Shown here in pieces: positions 7,866-16,066 of a DNA stretch of 26,910 nt. The notes below the pieces were generated by a model. It made no database searches. It saw nothing but the letters and a program-made list of their open reading frames with translations, and was not told the origin of the DNA. Within the stretch, counting starts at the first letter, position 1, and every line of letters starts with the position of its first letter. Source of the DNA: IDS-8 sp965651325 (GTDB lineage Bacteria > Pseudomonadota > Gammaproteobacteria > Steroidobacterales > Woeseiaceae); NCBI GenBank assembly GCA_965651325.1, contig CBFGSB010000019.1, forward strand, positions 1 to 26,910, read 5' to 3'. Position numbers and translations under genes: made by a program.

Positions 7866-9332
7866 ATGCTCAAAAACCTGTTCATCACCAAGCCTATCGA
7901 GCCTGCCGGACACGTTGACGCCGGCGAGCCGTTCGAAGGCAGCCTGGAAGGCGAGGCCACGCTCAAGCGCGTGCTGACGGGCCGTCACCTGGTCCTGCTC
8001 GGCATCGGTGCGGTGATCGGCGCCGGTATTTTCGTCCTGACCGGCCAGGCGGCGGCCCATTATGCCGGCCCGTCGGTGATGCTGAGCTTCATCCTGGCCG
8101 GCGTGGCCTGCGCCTTTGCCGGCCTGTGCTACGCCGAGTTCGCGGCAATGCTGCCGGTATCGGGCAGCGCCTACTCTTATTCCTATGCCACGCTGGGTGA
8201 ATTCACCGCCTGGTTCATCGGCTGGTGCCTGGTGCTCGAGTACCTGTTCGCGTCTTCGACCGTCGCGGTCGGCTGGTCGGGCTATCTCAGCGCGTTTTTG
8301 GGGAACTTCGGCCTGGCGCTGCCGGCGGCTCTCGGGAGCGCCCCGTTCGCGTACGAGGGCGGCAATTTCGTGCACACCGGCGGCATCGTCAACCTGCCTG
8401 CCGTCCTGATCATCGCCGCGGTCTGCGGTATCGGTTACGTCGGCATCACGCAGTCGGCTTTCGTAAACTCCATCATCGTCGCGATCAAGGTTTCCGTGAT
8501 CGTGCTGTTCATTGCCTTCGGCTCGCAATACGTCGATCCGGAGAACTGGGCACCGTTCATTCCGCCGCACGAAGGCGGTAACAGCTTCGGCCTGCCGGGC
8601 ATGCTGCGCGCGGCCTCGGTAGTGTTCTTCGCGTACATTGGCTTCGATGCCGTCTCGACCGCGGCCGGTGAGGCCAAGAATCCCCAGAAGGACATGCCGG
8701 TCGGCATCCTGGGATCGCTGGTGATCTGCACCGTGCTTTACATCGCGGTCTGCGCCGTGCTGACCGGGATGATGCCTTACCAGCAGCTCGGCACCGCCGA
8801 GCCCGTCTCCACGGCGCTCAGCATCTACCCGTCGCTCGAGTGGCTGCAGACGCTGGTCGAGATCGCGGCTATCGCGGGGCTGTCTTCCGTAATCCTCGTG
8901 ATGCTGATGGCACAACCGCGCATCTTCTACTCGATGTCGCGCGACGGCTTGATGCCGAAGCTGTTCGGCAAGGTCCACCCCAAGTACCGGACCCCGCACG
9001 TGGGTACCGTCATCGTCGGTGTCATTGCGGCCGCATTGGCCGGGCTGCTGCCGCTGGGGTTGCTGGGCGATATCGTCTCGATGGGCACGCTGCTGGCGTT
9101 CGCTACCGTCTGCGCCGGTGTGCTGGTCCTGCGCTTCACGAAGCCGGACCTCGAGCGCCCGTTCCGGGTGCCCGGGGCGATGGTGATCTGCCCGCTGGGG
9201 GTCGCCTCCTGTCTTTACCTGTTTTCGCTGCCGTTCGTTGATCACTGGCACCTGCTGCTCGGCTGGATTGCCGTCGGCCTGCTGATCTATTTCCTGTACG
9301 GTTATCGCCATAGCAGGCTGCGTCACGGGTAA
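7866..9332 (+). CDS. APC-family amino acid permease (YfnA / cationic amino acid transporter type)
   Basis: A 488-residue inner membrane protein with about twelve to thirteen hydrophobic segments. The first helix carries GIGAVIGAGIFVLTG (46-60), the glycine-rich substrate-binding break typical of APC transporters. CAFAGLCYAEFAAMLPVSGS and AYSYSYATLGEFTAWFIGW then follow, as does a region like YIGFDAVSTAAGEAKNPQKD in helix 6; all are characteristic of the YfnA/CAT subgroup (TC 2.A.3.3). The ATG at 7866 is preceded by GGGGGA (7856-7861); an in-frame ATG at 7854 is also possible. The 80-residue C-terminal region ends in a short basic tail. It likely imports amino acids by proton or cation coupling. 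The next gene begins 90 bases downstream. Specific substrate unknown. Confidence 0.93.
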   Translation: MLKNLFITKPIEPAGHVDAGEPFEGSLEGEATLKRVLTGRHLVLLGIGAVIGAGIFVLTGQAAAHYAGPSVMLSFILAGVACAFAGLCYAEFAAMLPVSGSAYSYSYATLGEFTAWFIGWCLVLEYLFASSTVAVGWSGYLSAFLGNFGLALPAALGSAPFAYEGGNFVHTGGIVNLPAVLIIAAVCGIGYVGITQSAFVNSIIVAIKVSVIVLFIAFGSQYVDPENWAPFIPPHEGGNSFGLPGMLRAASVVFFAYIGFDAVSTAAGEAKNPQKDMPVGILGSLVICTVLYIAVCAVLTGMMPYQQLGTAEPVSTALSIYPSLEWLQTLVEIAAIAGLSSVILVMLMAQPRIFYSMSRDGLMPKLFGKVHPKYRTPHVGTVIVGVIAAALAGLLPLGLLGDIVSMGTLLAFATVCAGVLVLRFTKPDLERPFRVPGAMVICPLGVASCLYLFSLPFVDHWHLLLGWIAVGLLIYFLYGYRHSRLRHG

Positions 9333-9422
9333 ACGTCCCCGACCCCGCCATGATTGTCACTCTTTCGCCGACCGGGCGCGGGCCGGCCGGGCAGGGCCTG
9401 ATTTCGAAGCACCAGTGACCAG

Positions 9423-10364
9423 ATGAACGAAGTTCCGCAATGGGCGTGGCTCGGGTTCGGTGCCACGCTCTTCATATTGCTCGCAATCGACCTCTACTCA
9501 CATCGCGGTGCGCACAATCGCAGCCGCCGTGCCGACATTGTGTGGAGCGCAATCTGGATCTCGACCGGCCTCGGCTTCACCTTCTTTGTCTGGTGGCTGA
9601 TGGGGGGGCAAGCCGCGCAGGAGTACCTTGCGGCATACCTGATCGAGGAGAGCCTGAGCCTCGACAACCTGTTCGTGTTTCTGCTGATCTTCCAGACGCT
9701 GCAGATTCCGCTGCAGAACCAGCGCCGGGCGCTGCTCTGGGGTATTTTCGGCGCGCTGGTGTTCCGGGGAATCTTCATCTTCCTCGGCGTTGCGGCGATG
9801 GAACGCTGGGACTGGATCACCTACCTGTTCGGCGCGCTGCTGTTCTTCGCCGCCTGGCGGGCACTCCGCGAGCCGCAGGAAGAGGCGGTGGAGAACCAGC
9901 TCGTCAACTGGCTGGCCCAACGTTTGCCGATGAGCAAGGACCGGTCTTGCCCGCGCCTCCTGGTACGCGAGAACGGCAAGCTGCTGATCACCCCGTTGCT
10001 CGTCGCCATCATCGGCCTCGAGTTGAGCGACATCCTGTTCGCCATCGATTCGGTGCCGGCCGCGCTGTCGGTGACGCAGCAGGAGTTCCTCGTCTACAGC
10101 TCGAATGCGTTCGCGATCCTCGGCTTGCGCTCGCTCTACGTCGTGCTCGTGGCATCGCTCGAGAAAGTTCGATACCTGCACTACGGCCTCGCCGCCGTGC
10201 TTGCATTCGCGGGCTTCAAGATCGTCACCCAGGACTTCTTTCACATGCCGCCGCTGCTGTCGGTGGGCATCATCATCGCCATCCTGGTGTCCACCATCGT
10301 CATCAGCCTGCGGCTCGCGCCGCCCGAGGGCGACAAGCCGAGCGGGAACGGGCAGGAAACCTGA
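9423..10364 (+). CDS. TerC-family integral membrane protein (Alx-like)
   Basis: A 313-residue inner membrane protein with seven to nine hydrophobic helices. The TerC hallmarks are visible: an acidic residue in the first helix (ILLAIDLYSH), EESLSLDNLFVFLLIF at ~76-91, and ELSDILFAIDSVPAALSVT in the second half, each placing conserved acidic residues in the membrane. Length fits the Alx/YgjT branch. Family members are linked to metal, mainly manganese, homeostasis or to tellurite resistance, and may export Mn2+; here that is inferred. The ribosome site before the ATG is poor (CCAGTGACCAG). No yybP-ykoY-type leader fits into the 90 bases upstream. The gene converges on the YkvI-like gene with 20 bases between stops. 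Confidence 0.93.
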   Translation: MNEVPQWAWLGFGATLFILLAIDLYSHRGAHNRSRRADIVWSAIWISTGLGFTFFVWWLMGGQAAQEYLAAYLIEESLSLDNLFVFLLIFQTLQIPLQNQRRALLWGIFGALVFRGIFIFLGVAAMERWDWITYLFGALLFFAAWRALREPQEEAVENQLVNWLAQRLPMSKDRSCPRLLVRENGKLLITPLLVAIIGLELSDILFAIDSVPAALSVTQQEFLVYSSNAFAILGLRSLYVVLVASLEKVRYLHYGLAAVLAFAGFKIVTQDFFHMPPLLSVGIIIAILVSTIVISLRLAPPEGDKPSGNGQET

Positions 10365-10375
10365 AGCGGGTTTTT
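10357..10375 (+). terminator. Weak candidate intrinsic terminator after the TerC gene
   Basis: AAACC (10357-10361), a seven-base loop and GGTTT (10369-10373) continue into a run of five T. It overlaps the TerC stop codon. The stem is short and A/T-ended, so support is modest. Confidence 0.3.
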
Positions 10376-10384
10376 CCGTAATCC

Positions 10385-11641
10385 TCAATCCGATGGCGGA
10401 TAAGCAACCTCACCGGCGGGTGCATCCACGGCGTCATCGGGCGCGCGCTCGCGCGCATGCCGCGGATCGCTCGGCTCCGAGAACGACAGGCCTCGCCTGC
10501 TGGCGATCAGCCAGGTTCCGCGGATGAGCAGGGGAACGGCGAATACCGCGATCATCGCGTAGCCCATGGCGGTGTACCCCTTGGCGACCAGGTCGATGAT
10601 GCCGATTTGGGCGAGCAACAGTGCCAACACGAGGGTCACCACGGCAATCGCACCGCCGCTGCGCCGGGACATGGGCTGCCGGTTGGCGTCGACCAGGTTC
10701 TGGTCGACCCGTGCCACGAGGGCATAGATCATGCCGGTGGCGGTCTCAATCAGCGTCCAGCCCACCACGATGCCGAAAATCACGATCACCCAGGCCGCCT
10801 CCCCGCGGAGCATCTCGAGCCACGGCACGGCGGCATCGAAGATCCCGGTGTCGGGGTAGAAGCCCATCAGCGCGAAATAGGTGAGAAACCACGGGACGGT
10901 CATCAGCAGGCCGGCGACGACGCCGGCCACGACCGTCTGCCGCAGCCGGGTCTGGCGCCGTACGGTGAACAGCGCGGCCGGGTATACGGCCAGGTTGTAG
11001 CCGACGTAGAGGATGCCGGACCAGATCACGACCCAGACCGACACGTCGGGGGTCATCGCGTGATTGCCGCTGGCGAGGTTCTCGATCATCCGATCCCAGT
11101 TCCTGGCAATCACGAGCGTGGCAAACAGGATGTAGCCGAGATAAAGCGCCAGTGTCCCCAGGCTCTTGAACCGCTCGATCAGTCCCTCGCCGTAGAAGTT
11201 CAGGATCGCGACGACCACGATCATGAACACTACGCCGAACCAGTAGTTCAAGCCCATGGTGCTGCTCAGGATCTCGCCGGTGGCCGCGGCCATGATCGCG
11301 ATGATCAGGATCGCCAGCAGGACGTACACGATGTCGAACAGCCAGTACAGCGGCCCGACCAGGTGACGTAGCAAGCTGCGGTAGTCGAAGGCCTGGAAGC
11401 GGCGCGCGACCTCGAATGTCAGGAACGCCATGAGGGCGAAGCCGACCGCGATCCACAGCCCGGCGATCCAGCCCAGTGCGCCGAACTTGGCGCCGAACTG
11501 CACGATCTCGCGGCCGGTGGCGTATCCGCCGCCGATCAGCACGGACTGCAGGATCACGCCCGGCAGCAGCAAGCGCCCGTAGTGCCCGTCGAAAAAACCC
11601 CCGGACCGGGGGCGCGCTGTGCTCGACTCGTCAGGACTCAT
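10385..11641 (-). CDS. YkvI-type membrane protein (putative APC-superfamily transporter)
   Basis: A 418-residue protein with about ten to eleven transmembrane helices, starting LLLPGVILQSVLIGGGYATG where an unwound glycine-rich first helix would bind substrate as in LeuT-fold carriers. Segments such as REIVQFGAKFGALGWIAGLW, YNLAVYPAALFTVRRQT and IFGIVVGWTLIETATGMIYA match the uncharacterised YkvI family (COG3949). The ATG at 11641 has GGGGAGGAA seven bases upstream; the open frame extends further upstream but would then overlap the divergent peptidase gene. The C-terminal ~45 residues are a charged cytoplasmic tail. An intrinsic-terminator-like hairpin lies inside its first codons (see 11592-11612). 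Substrate unknown. Confidence 0.85.
   Translation of the reverse strand: MSPDESSTARPRSGGFFDGHYGRLLLPGVILQSVLIGGGYATGREIVQFGAKFGALGWIAGLWIAVGFALMAFLTFEVARRFQAFDYRSLLRHLVGPLYWLFDIVYVLLAILIIAIMAAATGEILSSTMGLNYWFGVVFMIVVVAILNFYGEGLIERFKSLGTLALYLGYILFATLVIARNWDRMIENLASGNHAMTPDVSVWVVIWSGILYVGYNLAVYPAALFTVRRQTRLRQTVVAGVVAGLLMTVPWFLTYFALMGFYPDTGIFDAAVPWLEMLRGEAAWVIVIFGIVVGWTLIETATGMIYALVARVDQNLVDANRQPMSRRSGGAIAVVTLVLALLLAQIGIIDLVAKGYTAMGYAMIAVFAVPLLIRGTWLIASRRGLSFSEPSDPRHARERAPDDAVDAPAGEVAYPPSD
11592..11612 (-). terminator. Terminator-like hairpin inside the 5' coding end of the YkvI gene
   Basis: On the coding (minus) strand CCCCC, GGTCC loop, GGGGG is followed directly by six T. This has the form of an intrinsic terminator, about 30-50 bases after the start codon and encoding ..PRSGGFF... 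It could be an attenuator or a coding coincidence. Confidence 0.3.
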
Positions 11642-11720
11642 GGGTTCCTCCCCTTGGCAACCCTCTGGGTGGTTATTCTTGGCGACTGCCCCCGCGCGTG
11701 CCCATGATACCTGCTTCACC

Positions 11721-11749
11721 CTGACGCGCTCATCCGCCGGCGTTACACT
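11721..11749 (+). promoter_or_regulatory. Candidate sigma-70 promoter for the M1 peptidase
   Basis: CTGACG (11721-11726) and TACACT (11744-11749) have the optimal 17-base spacing and sit 33 bases before the peptidase start codon in the 140-base divergent region. Confidence 0.45.
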
Positions 11750-11781
11750 CGTCCGTTCGTTCGCACAACGGGGAGTGTTCA

Positions 11782-13743
11782 ATGCGTTCCAGCCTCTTGA
11801 TTCTTGTTGCCGCCGCGGCCCTGGCCAGCGGCTGCTCGCGCGAGAGCGCACCCGCCGGCGACAGCGCGGCCCGGTCCGATTCCCCGGATACCAATACGGC
11901 CAGCTCCGCGCCCGGCCTCGAGTACGACTCGCTCTCGTATGCCCAGCCGGACAAGGTCCGGATCGAGGACCTCGCGCTGGAGCTCGAGCTCAGCTTCGAC
12001 AGGAAGGAGCTCGCCGGCAGCGCCACCTACCGGCTCGACTGGCGCGACCCCGCGGCGAGTGCACTCGTGCTCGATACCCGCGACCTGGTCGTCGCGCAGG
12101 TGACCGCCGGGCAGCCGGACGGGACCTGGAGCGAGCTCGAGTACACCCTGGCCGATCCCGTGGAACCACTTGGCAGCATGCTCAGCATCGAGGCGCCCGG
12201 GCAGCCGGAGCGGATACGCGTGAGCTATCGCACCTCGCCGAATGCCTCCGGCCTGCAGTGGCTGACCCCGGCGATGACCGAGGGCGGAGAGCAGCCGTTC
12301 ATGTTCAGCCAGTCCCAGCAGATCCACGCGCGCTCCTGGGTGCCGCTGCAGGATACGCCGCGTGTGCGTTTCACCTATACCGCGCACGTCGCATCGCCTG
12401 CCAACGCGATGGTGCTGATGAGCGCCGACAACGATCCGGACGCCGTGCGGGACGGCGACTATCGTTTCGAAATGCCGCAGCCGATCCCCTCGTACCTGCT
12501 GGCAATCGCCGCCGGCGACCTGGTGTTCGAGCCGATCAGCGATCGCAGTGGTGTGTGGGCGGAGCCGGCGATGGTCGAGAGGGCTGCCGCCGAGTTCGCC
12601 GATACCGAGCGGATGATCGAGGTTACCGAGGAGCTATACGGACCGTACCGCTGGGAGCGCTACGACATGCTGGTGCTGCCGCCGTCGTTCCCGTACGGCG
12701 GCATGGAGAATCCGCGGCTCAGCTTCATCACCCCGACGGTGATCGTCGGTGACAAGTCGCTGGTGTCATTGATCGCTCACGAGCTGGCGCATAGCTGGTC
12801 GGGCAACCTGGTGACCTTCTCCACGCCGAAGGACGCCTGGCTCAACGAGGGCGTGACCAGCTATGTGGAGAACCGCATCGTGGAGGCGCTGTACGGCAAG
12901 GAGCTTGCGGACATGGAGTTCGTGATTGCGCGCAACGCCTTGCGCGCGGACCTGGCCGACATGCCGGCGCAGGCGCGCGCGCTGGCCGTGCGGCCGACCG
13001 TCAAGGTGGCCGCCGGCGATCCGCTCACCCAAGTCGCCTACGACAAAGGAGCGTGGTTCCTGGAGTTCCTGGAGGAGCGCTTCGGCCGCGCGGCGTTCGA
13101 CCCGTTCCTGCGCGGCTATTTCGATCATTTCGCGTTCCAGTCGATCCCCACGACCCGGTTCATCGAGTACACGGAAGCCAACCTGCTGGACAAGTACCCG
13201 GGCAAGGTGACGCGCGCGGAGCTGGAGGAATGGATCTACGGCACCTCCATCCCGGAGTCCGCGCCGCGGATCGTGTCCGAGCCGCTGCAAGCGGTCGATG
13301 CCGTGCGCGAGGCCTGGCTGGCCGACGGCACCCTGCCGGACAGCCGTGTCACCGAAGCCTGGAGCACCCAGGAATGGCTGCACTTCCTCGACGGCCTGCC
13401 GGCAATTCTCGAGCCGGAGCGCCTGGCAGCATTGGACGAGGCGTATGCATTCACCGGCACCGCCAACGGCGAAATCGCGATGCGCTGGTACCCGCGAACC
13501 GTGCGCAGCGGTTATTCGCAGGCGAACGGGGCGATCGCCGCGTTCCTCGAGAGGATCGGCCGGCGCAAGCTGATCATGCCGATCTACGAGGCGCTGGTGG
13601 AGACGCCGGAAGGGCTCACCATGGCGAAGCAGGTATTCGCCGACGCCCGGCCGGGTTATCACCCGATCACCACCGGCTCGGTGGAGCACGTGATCGCCGA
13701 GGCCGAGGGCGAGGACGTGGCGGAGGGCGCCAGCGCGCACTGA
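11782..13743 (+). CDS. M1-family zinc metallopeptidase lipoprotein (LTA4H-like aminopeptidase)
   Basis: A 653-residue exported aminopeptidase. The N-terminus MRSSLLILVAAAALASGCSR has a lipobox (A-S-G-C) with Cys18 (followed by Ser, so outer membrane sorting is plausible). Catalytic features: YGGMENPRLSF with E309 (N-terminal amine recognition), zinc site HELAHSW with H333, E334 and H337, third ligand E356 in DAWLNEG, and transition-state tyrosine Y420 in VAYDKGAWFLEFLEE. The C-terminal ~170 residues (LEEWIYGTSIPESAP to RRKLIMPIYEAL) match the helical domain of leukotriene-A4-hydrolase-type enzymes. Expected role: removal of N-terminal residues from peptides in the envelope. GGGGAG lies 6 bases before the ATG. 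It is divergent from the YkvI gene and ends 231 bases before the adaptor gene. Confidence 0.95.
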   Translation: MRSSLLILVAAAALASGCSRESAPAGDSAARSDSPDTNTASSAPGLEYDSLSYAQPDKVRIEDLALELELSFDRKELAGSATYRLDWRDPAASALVLDTRDLVVAQVTAGQPDGTWSELEYTLADPVEPLGSMLSIEAPGQPERIRVSYRTSPNASGLQWLTPAMTEGGEQPFMFSQSQQIHARSWVPLQDTPRVRFTYTAHVASPANAMVLMSADNDPDAVRDGDYRFEMPQPIPSYLLAIAAGDLVFEPISDRSGVWAEPAMVERAAAEFADTERMIEVTEELYGPYRWERYDMLVLPPSFPYGGMENPRLSFITPTVIVGDKSLVSLIAHELAHSWSGNLVTFSTPKDAWLNEGVTSYVENRIVEALYGKELADMEFVIARNALRADLADMPAQARALAVRPTVKVAAGDPLTQVAYDKGAWFLEFLEERFGRAAFDPFLRGYFDHFAFQSIPTTRFIEYTEANLLDKYPGKVTRAELEEWIYGTSIPESAPRIVSEPLQAVDAVREAWLADGTLPDSRVTEAWSTQEWLHFLDGLPAILEPERLAALDEAYAFTGTANGEIAMRWYPRTVRSGYSQANGAIAAFLERIGRRKLIMPIYEALVETPEGLTMAKQVFADARPGYHPITTGSVEHVIAEAEGEDVAEGASAH

Positions 13744-13808
13744 CGGACGCGCGAGCGCCTCCGGCGCGGAGTGAACCGTCAGCAGCCCCGGAGGCATCGG
13801 ACGGTGGG

Positions 13809-13843
13809 GTCCGGAATCGGGATGCCGGTTGTCCGGTTCCGGG
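13809..13843 (+). repeat. Direct repeat pair with 22-base period, candidate activator-binding sites
   Basis: GTCCGGAATCGGG (13809-13821) and GTCCGGTTCCGGG (13831-13843) differ at three positions and start exactly 22 bases apart, about two helical turns. They lie roughly 75-110 bases upstream of the sigma-54 promoter, where enhancer sites of sigma-54 activators are usually found. A looser relative, CCGGGTTTCCGGG, abuts the -24 element (13904-13916). Confidence 0.35.
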
Positions 13844-13916
13844 CGTGCCGTCCCATTTCCGAACACCCTGACGCGCGCCAGGACCCCGAATGCCGCGAAA
13901 TTGCCGGGTTTCCGGG

Positions 13917-13933
13917 TTGGCACGCCCCGTGCA
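13917..13933 (+). promoter_or_regulatory. Sigma-54 (RpoN) promoter for the adaptor/ABC operon
   Basis: TTGGCACG-CCCC-GTGCA matches the -24/-12 consensus TGGCACG-N4-TTGC(A/T) at every position except one (G for the first T of the -12 box). The invariant GG and GC have the required spacing. Transcription would start near 13944, giving a leader of about 31 bases before the adaptor ATG at 13975. Confidence 0.65.
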
Positions 13934-13974
13934 ATGCGGGGGCAACCACGCAAGAGAGGGGCTGGTCCGGTCGC

Positions 13975-15228
13975 ATGGATTTCGTTCGGGAAGACCTGAA
14001 GCGCAAGAAGCAGACCCGGCGGTGGAGTTACTCCGCCGCGGGAGTTACCGCGTTCGCCGCGCTCGCCATTTTCGTCGCCACGCTGGAGCCGGCGTCGCCA
14101 TCGGTGGAGCGCGCCGCACTCTATATAGATACCGTCGAGCGCGGCGAGATGCTGCTGCAGGTCCGTGGCCCCGGCGTGCTGGTGCCGCGGGAGATCCGCT
14201 GGGTCGCCGCGGCGAGCGAGGCGCGGGTCGATCGCGTGCTGGTGAAGCCGGGCGCGGTGGTGGAGCCCGACACGGTGCTGGTCGAGATGAGCAACCCGGA
14301 GCTCCAGCAGCAGGTCGCGGAAGCGCGCGCGGCCGTATCGGCCGCCGAGGCGGACTACGCAGCGCTGCAGGTGCAGCTCCAATCGCAGGTGCTGGACCAG
14401 CGCGCGGTGCTGGCCGCGGCGAACGCCGAATACGAAGGGGCTCGCCTCGAATCCGAGGCGCAGGCCGATCTCGCTGCACAGGGCATCATCCCGGCCATCG
14501 ATCACCGGCGGGCCGAGCTCGCCGCGCAGCAGCTCAAGGTGCGGCTGGAAGTCGAGCGCGAGCGGGTCGGTATCATCCAGCACGCCGTCGACGCGCAGCT
14601 CCGCGCGGCCAGCGTGCGTCTCGATCAGCAGCGCCAGCAGCTCGCGCTGCGCGAGGACCAGTTCGCGAACCTGCACGTGCGCGCAGGTATAGGGGGCGTG
14701 CTGCAGACCCTCGAGGTCGAGGCCGGCCAGCGCGTCACGCCGGGGACCAACATCGCCCGGGTCGCGCGGCCCGACGAGCTGATGGCGGAGCTGCGCATCG
14801 CCGAAACCCAGGCGAAGGACATCCGCGTCGGGCAGAGCGTCGCGATCGATACCCGCAACGGCATCGTCGAAGGGCAGGTGAGCCGCATCGACCCGGCCGT
14901 GCAGAACGGCACCGTGCAGGTGGACGTCGAGCTCGTCGGTGAGTTGCCGCCGGGGGCGCGGCCCGACCTCTCCGTCGACGGCACCATCCTGATCGAGCGC
15001 CTGGCCGACGTGCTGAACGTCGGGCGGCCGGCCTACGGCCAGCCCGGCTCGACGCTGCGCCTGTTCCGCTTGCAGCCGGATACCGGTATGGCGGTGCGCG
15101 TGCCGGTGACGCTGGGCAAGGTCTCGGTCAACCGCGTGCAGATCCTGGACGGCTTGCAGGAGGGCGACCGGGTCGTGCTGTCGGACACCTCGCAATGGGA
15201 CGACCACGACCGCATCGAACTTAACTGA
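13975..15228 (+). CDS. HlyD/MacA-like periplasmic adaptor (membrane fusion protein)
   Basis: A 417-residue protein anchored by one N-terminal transmembrane helix (residues 19-37) after a basic cytoplasmic start (LKRKKQTRR). The order is typical of membrane fusion proteins. First comes a lipoyl half-motif (VRGPGVLVPREIRWVAAASE to VKPGAVVEPDTVLVEM, ~63-105). A long Gln/Ala-rich coiled-coil hairpin (~108-232, ELQQQVAEARAAVSAAEADY) leads to a second lipoyl half (GVLQTLEVEAGQRVTPGTNI). Beta-barrel and membrane-proximal domains end with VNRVQILDGLQEGDRVVLSD. Such adaptors link an inner membrane ABC permease to an outer membrane channel or act on the outer membrane. GAGAGGGG precedes the ATG at longer than usual distance. 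A sigma-54 promoter stands just upstream, and the ATPase follows after 24 bases. No TolC-type gene is in the window. Confidence 0.9.
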   Translation: MDFVREDLKRKKQTRRWSYSAAGVTAFAALAIFVATLEPASPSVERAALYIDTVERGEMLLQVRGPGVLVPREIRWVAAASEARVDRVLVKPGAVVEPDTVLVEMSNPELQQQVAEARAAVSAAEADYAALQVQLQSQVLDQRAVLAAANAEYEGARLESEAQADLAAQGIIPAIDHRRAELAAQQLKVRLEVERERVGIIQHAVDAQLRAASVRLDQQRQQLALREDQFANLHVRAGIGGVLQTLEVEAGQRVTPGTNIARVARPDELMAELRIAETQAKDIRVGQSVAIDTRNGIVEGQVSRIDPAVQNGTVQVDVELVGELPPGARPDLSVDGTILIERLADVLNVGRPAYGQPGSTLRLFRLQPDTGMAVRVPVTLGKVSVNRVQILDGLQEGDRVVLSDTSQWDDHDRIELN

Positions 15229-15252
15229 AGATCACAACCCGAGGGGAACCAG

Positions 15253-15993
15253 ATGAACGACAAAGAGCGGCCGCTGATAGAACTGACCGGGGTGAAGAAA
15301 ATCTTCTACACCGATGAGGTGGAGACACACGCACTCGCCGGCGTGCACGCGGAGATCCACAGCGGCGAGTACGTCGCGATCATGGGGCCGTCGGGCTGCG
15401 GCAAGTCCACGCTGCTGAGCATCCTGGGCCTGCTGGACACGCCGAGCGACGGCCGCTACACGCTGAACGGCACACCGGTGGAGGACATCACTGCCGGCAT
15501 GCGGGCGCGCATCCGTAACAAGGAAATCGGCTTTATTTTCCAGGCGTTCAACCTGATCGGCGATCTCACCGTGTTCGAGAACGTCGAACTGCCGCTCACC
15601 TACCGCGACGGAATGGCGCGCGCCGAGCGCAAGGAACGGGTGATGGCATCGCTCGATCGGGTCGGCATGTCGCACCGCGTGAAGCACTACCCCGCGCAGC
15701 TCTCCGGCGGCCAGCAGCAGCGCGTGGCGGTGGCGCGCGCGCTCGTGGGACAGCCCTCGATCCTTCTGGCCGACGAGCCCACCGGAAACCTGGATTCCAA
15801 GAACGGTGACGCGGTGATGAAGCTGCTGGACGAGCTGCACGCCGACGGCGCGACCATCTGCATGGTGACGCACGATCCCCGTTTCGCGGAATGCGCCAAG
15901 CGGCGCATTGCGATGTTCGACGGGCAGGTGGTCGACGAGGAGACGCTGGAAGAGCTGCGCGCCAGCGAGGACATGCGGGTGAGTATGAGTTGA
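15253..15993 (+). CDS. ABC transporter ATP-binding protein (MacB/LolD type)
   Basis: A 246-residue ATPase that would power the permeases in the inner membrane. Motifs are intact: Walker A GPSGCGKST (45-53), Q-loop FQAFNLIGDLTVFENVELPL (Q97), signature LSGGQQQR (150-157), Walker B ILLADEPTGNLDS (170-182) and H-loop VTHD (H207). The IFQAFNLI...EN(V)ELPL pattern and DEPTGNLDS are hallmarks of the 3.A.1.125/122 LolD/MacB group, which uses a mechanotransmission rather than a pore mechanism. It follows the adaptor by 24 bases and has a good GAGGGGAACC ribosome site. The next gene downstream is a deletion remnant of what was probably its immediate permease, so its current partner may be the permease at 16341. 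Confidence 0.95.
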   Translation: MNDKERPLIELTGVKKIFYTDEVETHALAGVHAEIHSGEYVAIMGPSGCGKSTLLSILGLLDTPSDGRYTLNGTPVEDITAGMRARIRNKEIGFIFQAFNLIGDLTVFENVELPLTYRDGMARAERKERVMASLDRVGMSHRVKHYPAQLSGGQQQRVAVARALVGQPSILLADEPTGNLDSKNGDAVMKLLDELHADGATICMVTHDPRFAECAKRRIAMFDGQVVDEETLEELRASEDMRVSMS

Positions 15994-16066
15994 CCGTCTA
16001 AGCAATGCGCCTCGGGCGCGCAAGGCCCCGGAAGAGCGTGTGCATCCTGCAGCAGAAGGAAGAACG

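Noticed and set aside
7758..9326. A 522-codon minus-strand open frame opposite the amino acid permease
   Set aside because: The sense frame has clear APC motifs and twelve membrane helices; the antisense product is hydrophilic and lacks motifs.
9333..9422. Possible yybP-ykoY manganese riboswitch upstream of the TerC gene
   Set aside because: Only 90 bases are available and no conserved loop sequences or paired stems of that class are visible.
12766..15207. An 813-codon minus-strand open frame opposite the M1 peptidase and HlyD adaptor
   Set aside because: It has the same His/Arg/Gln-rich shadow composition and spans two real genes and their intergenic promoter region.
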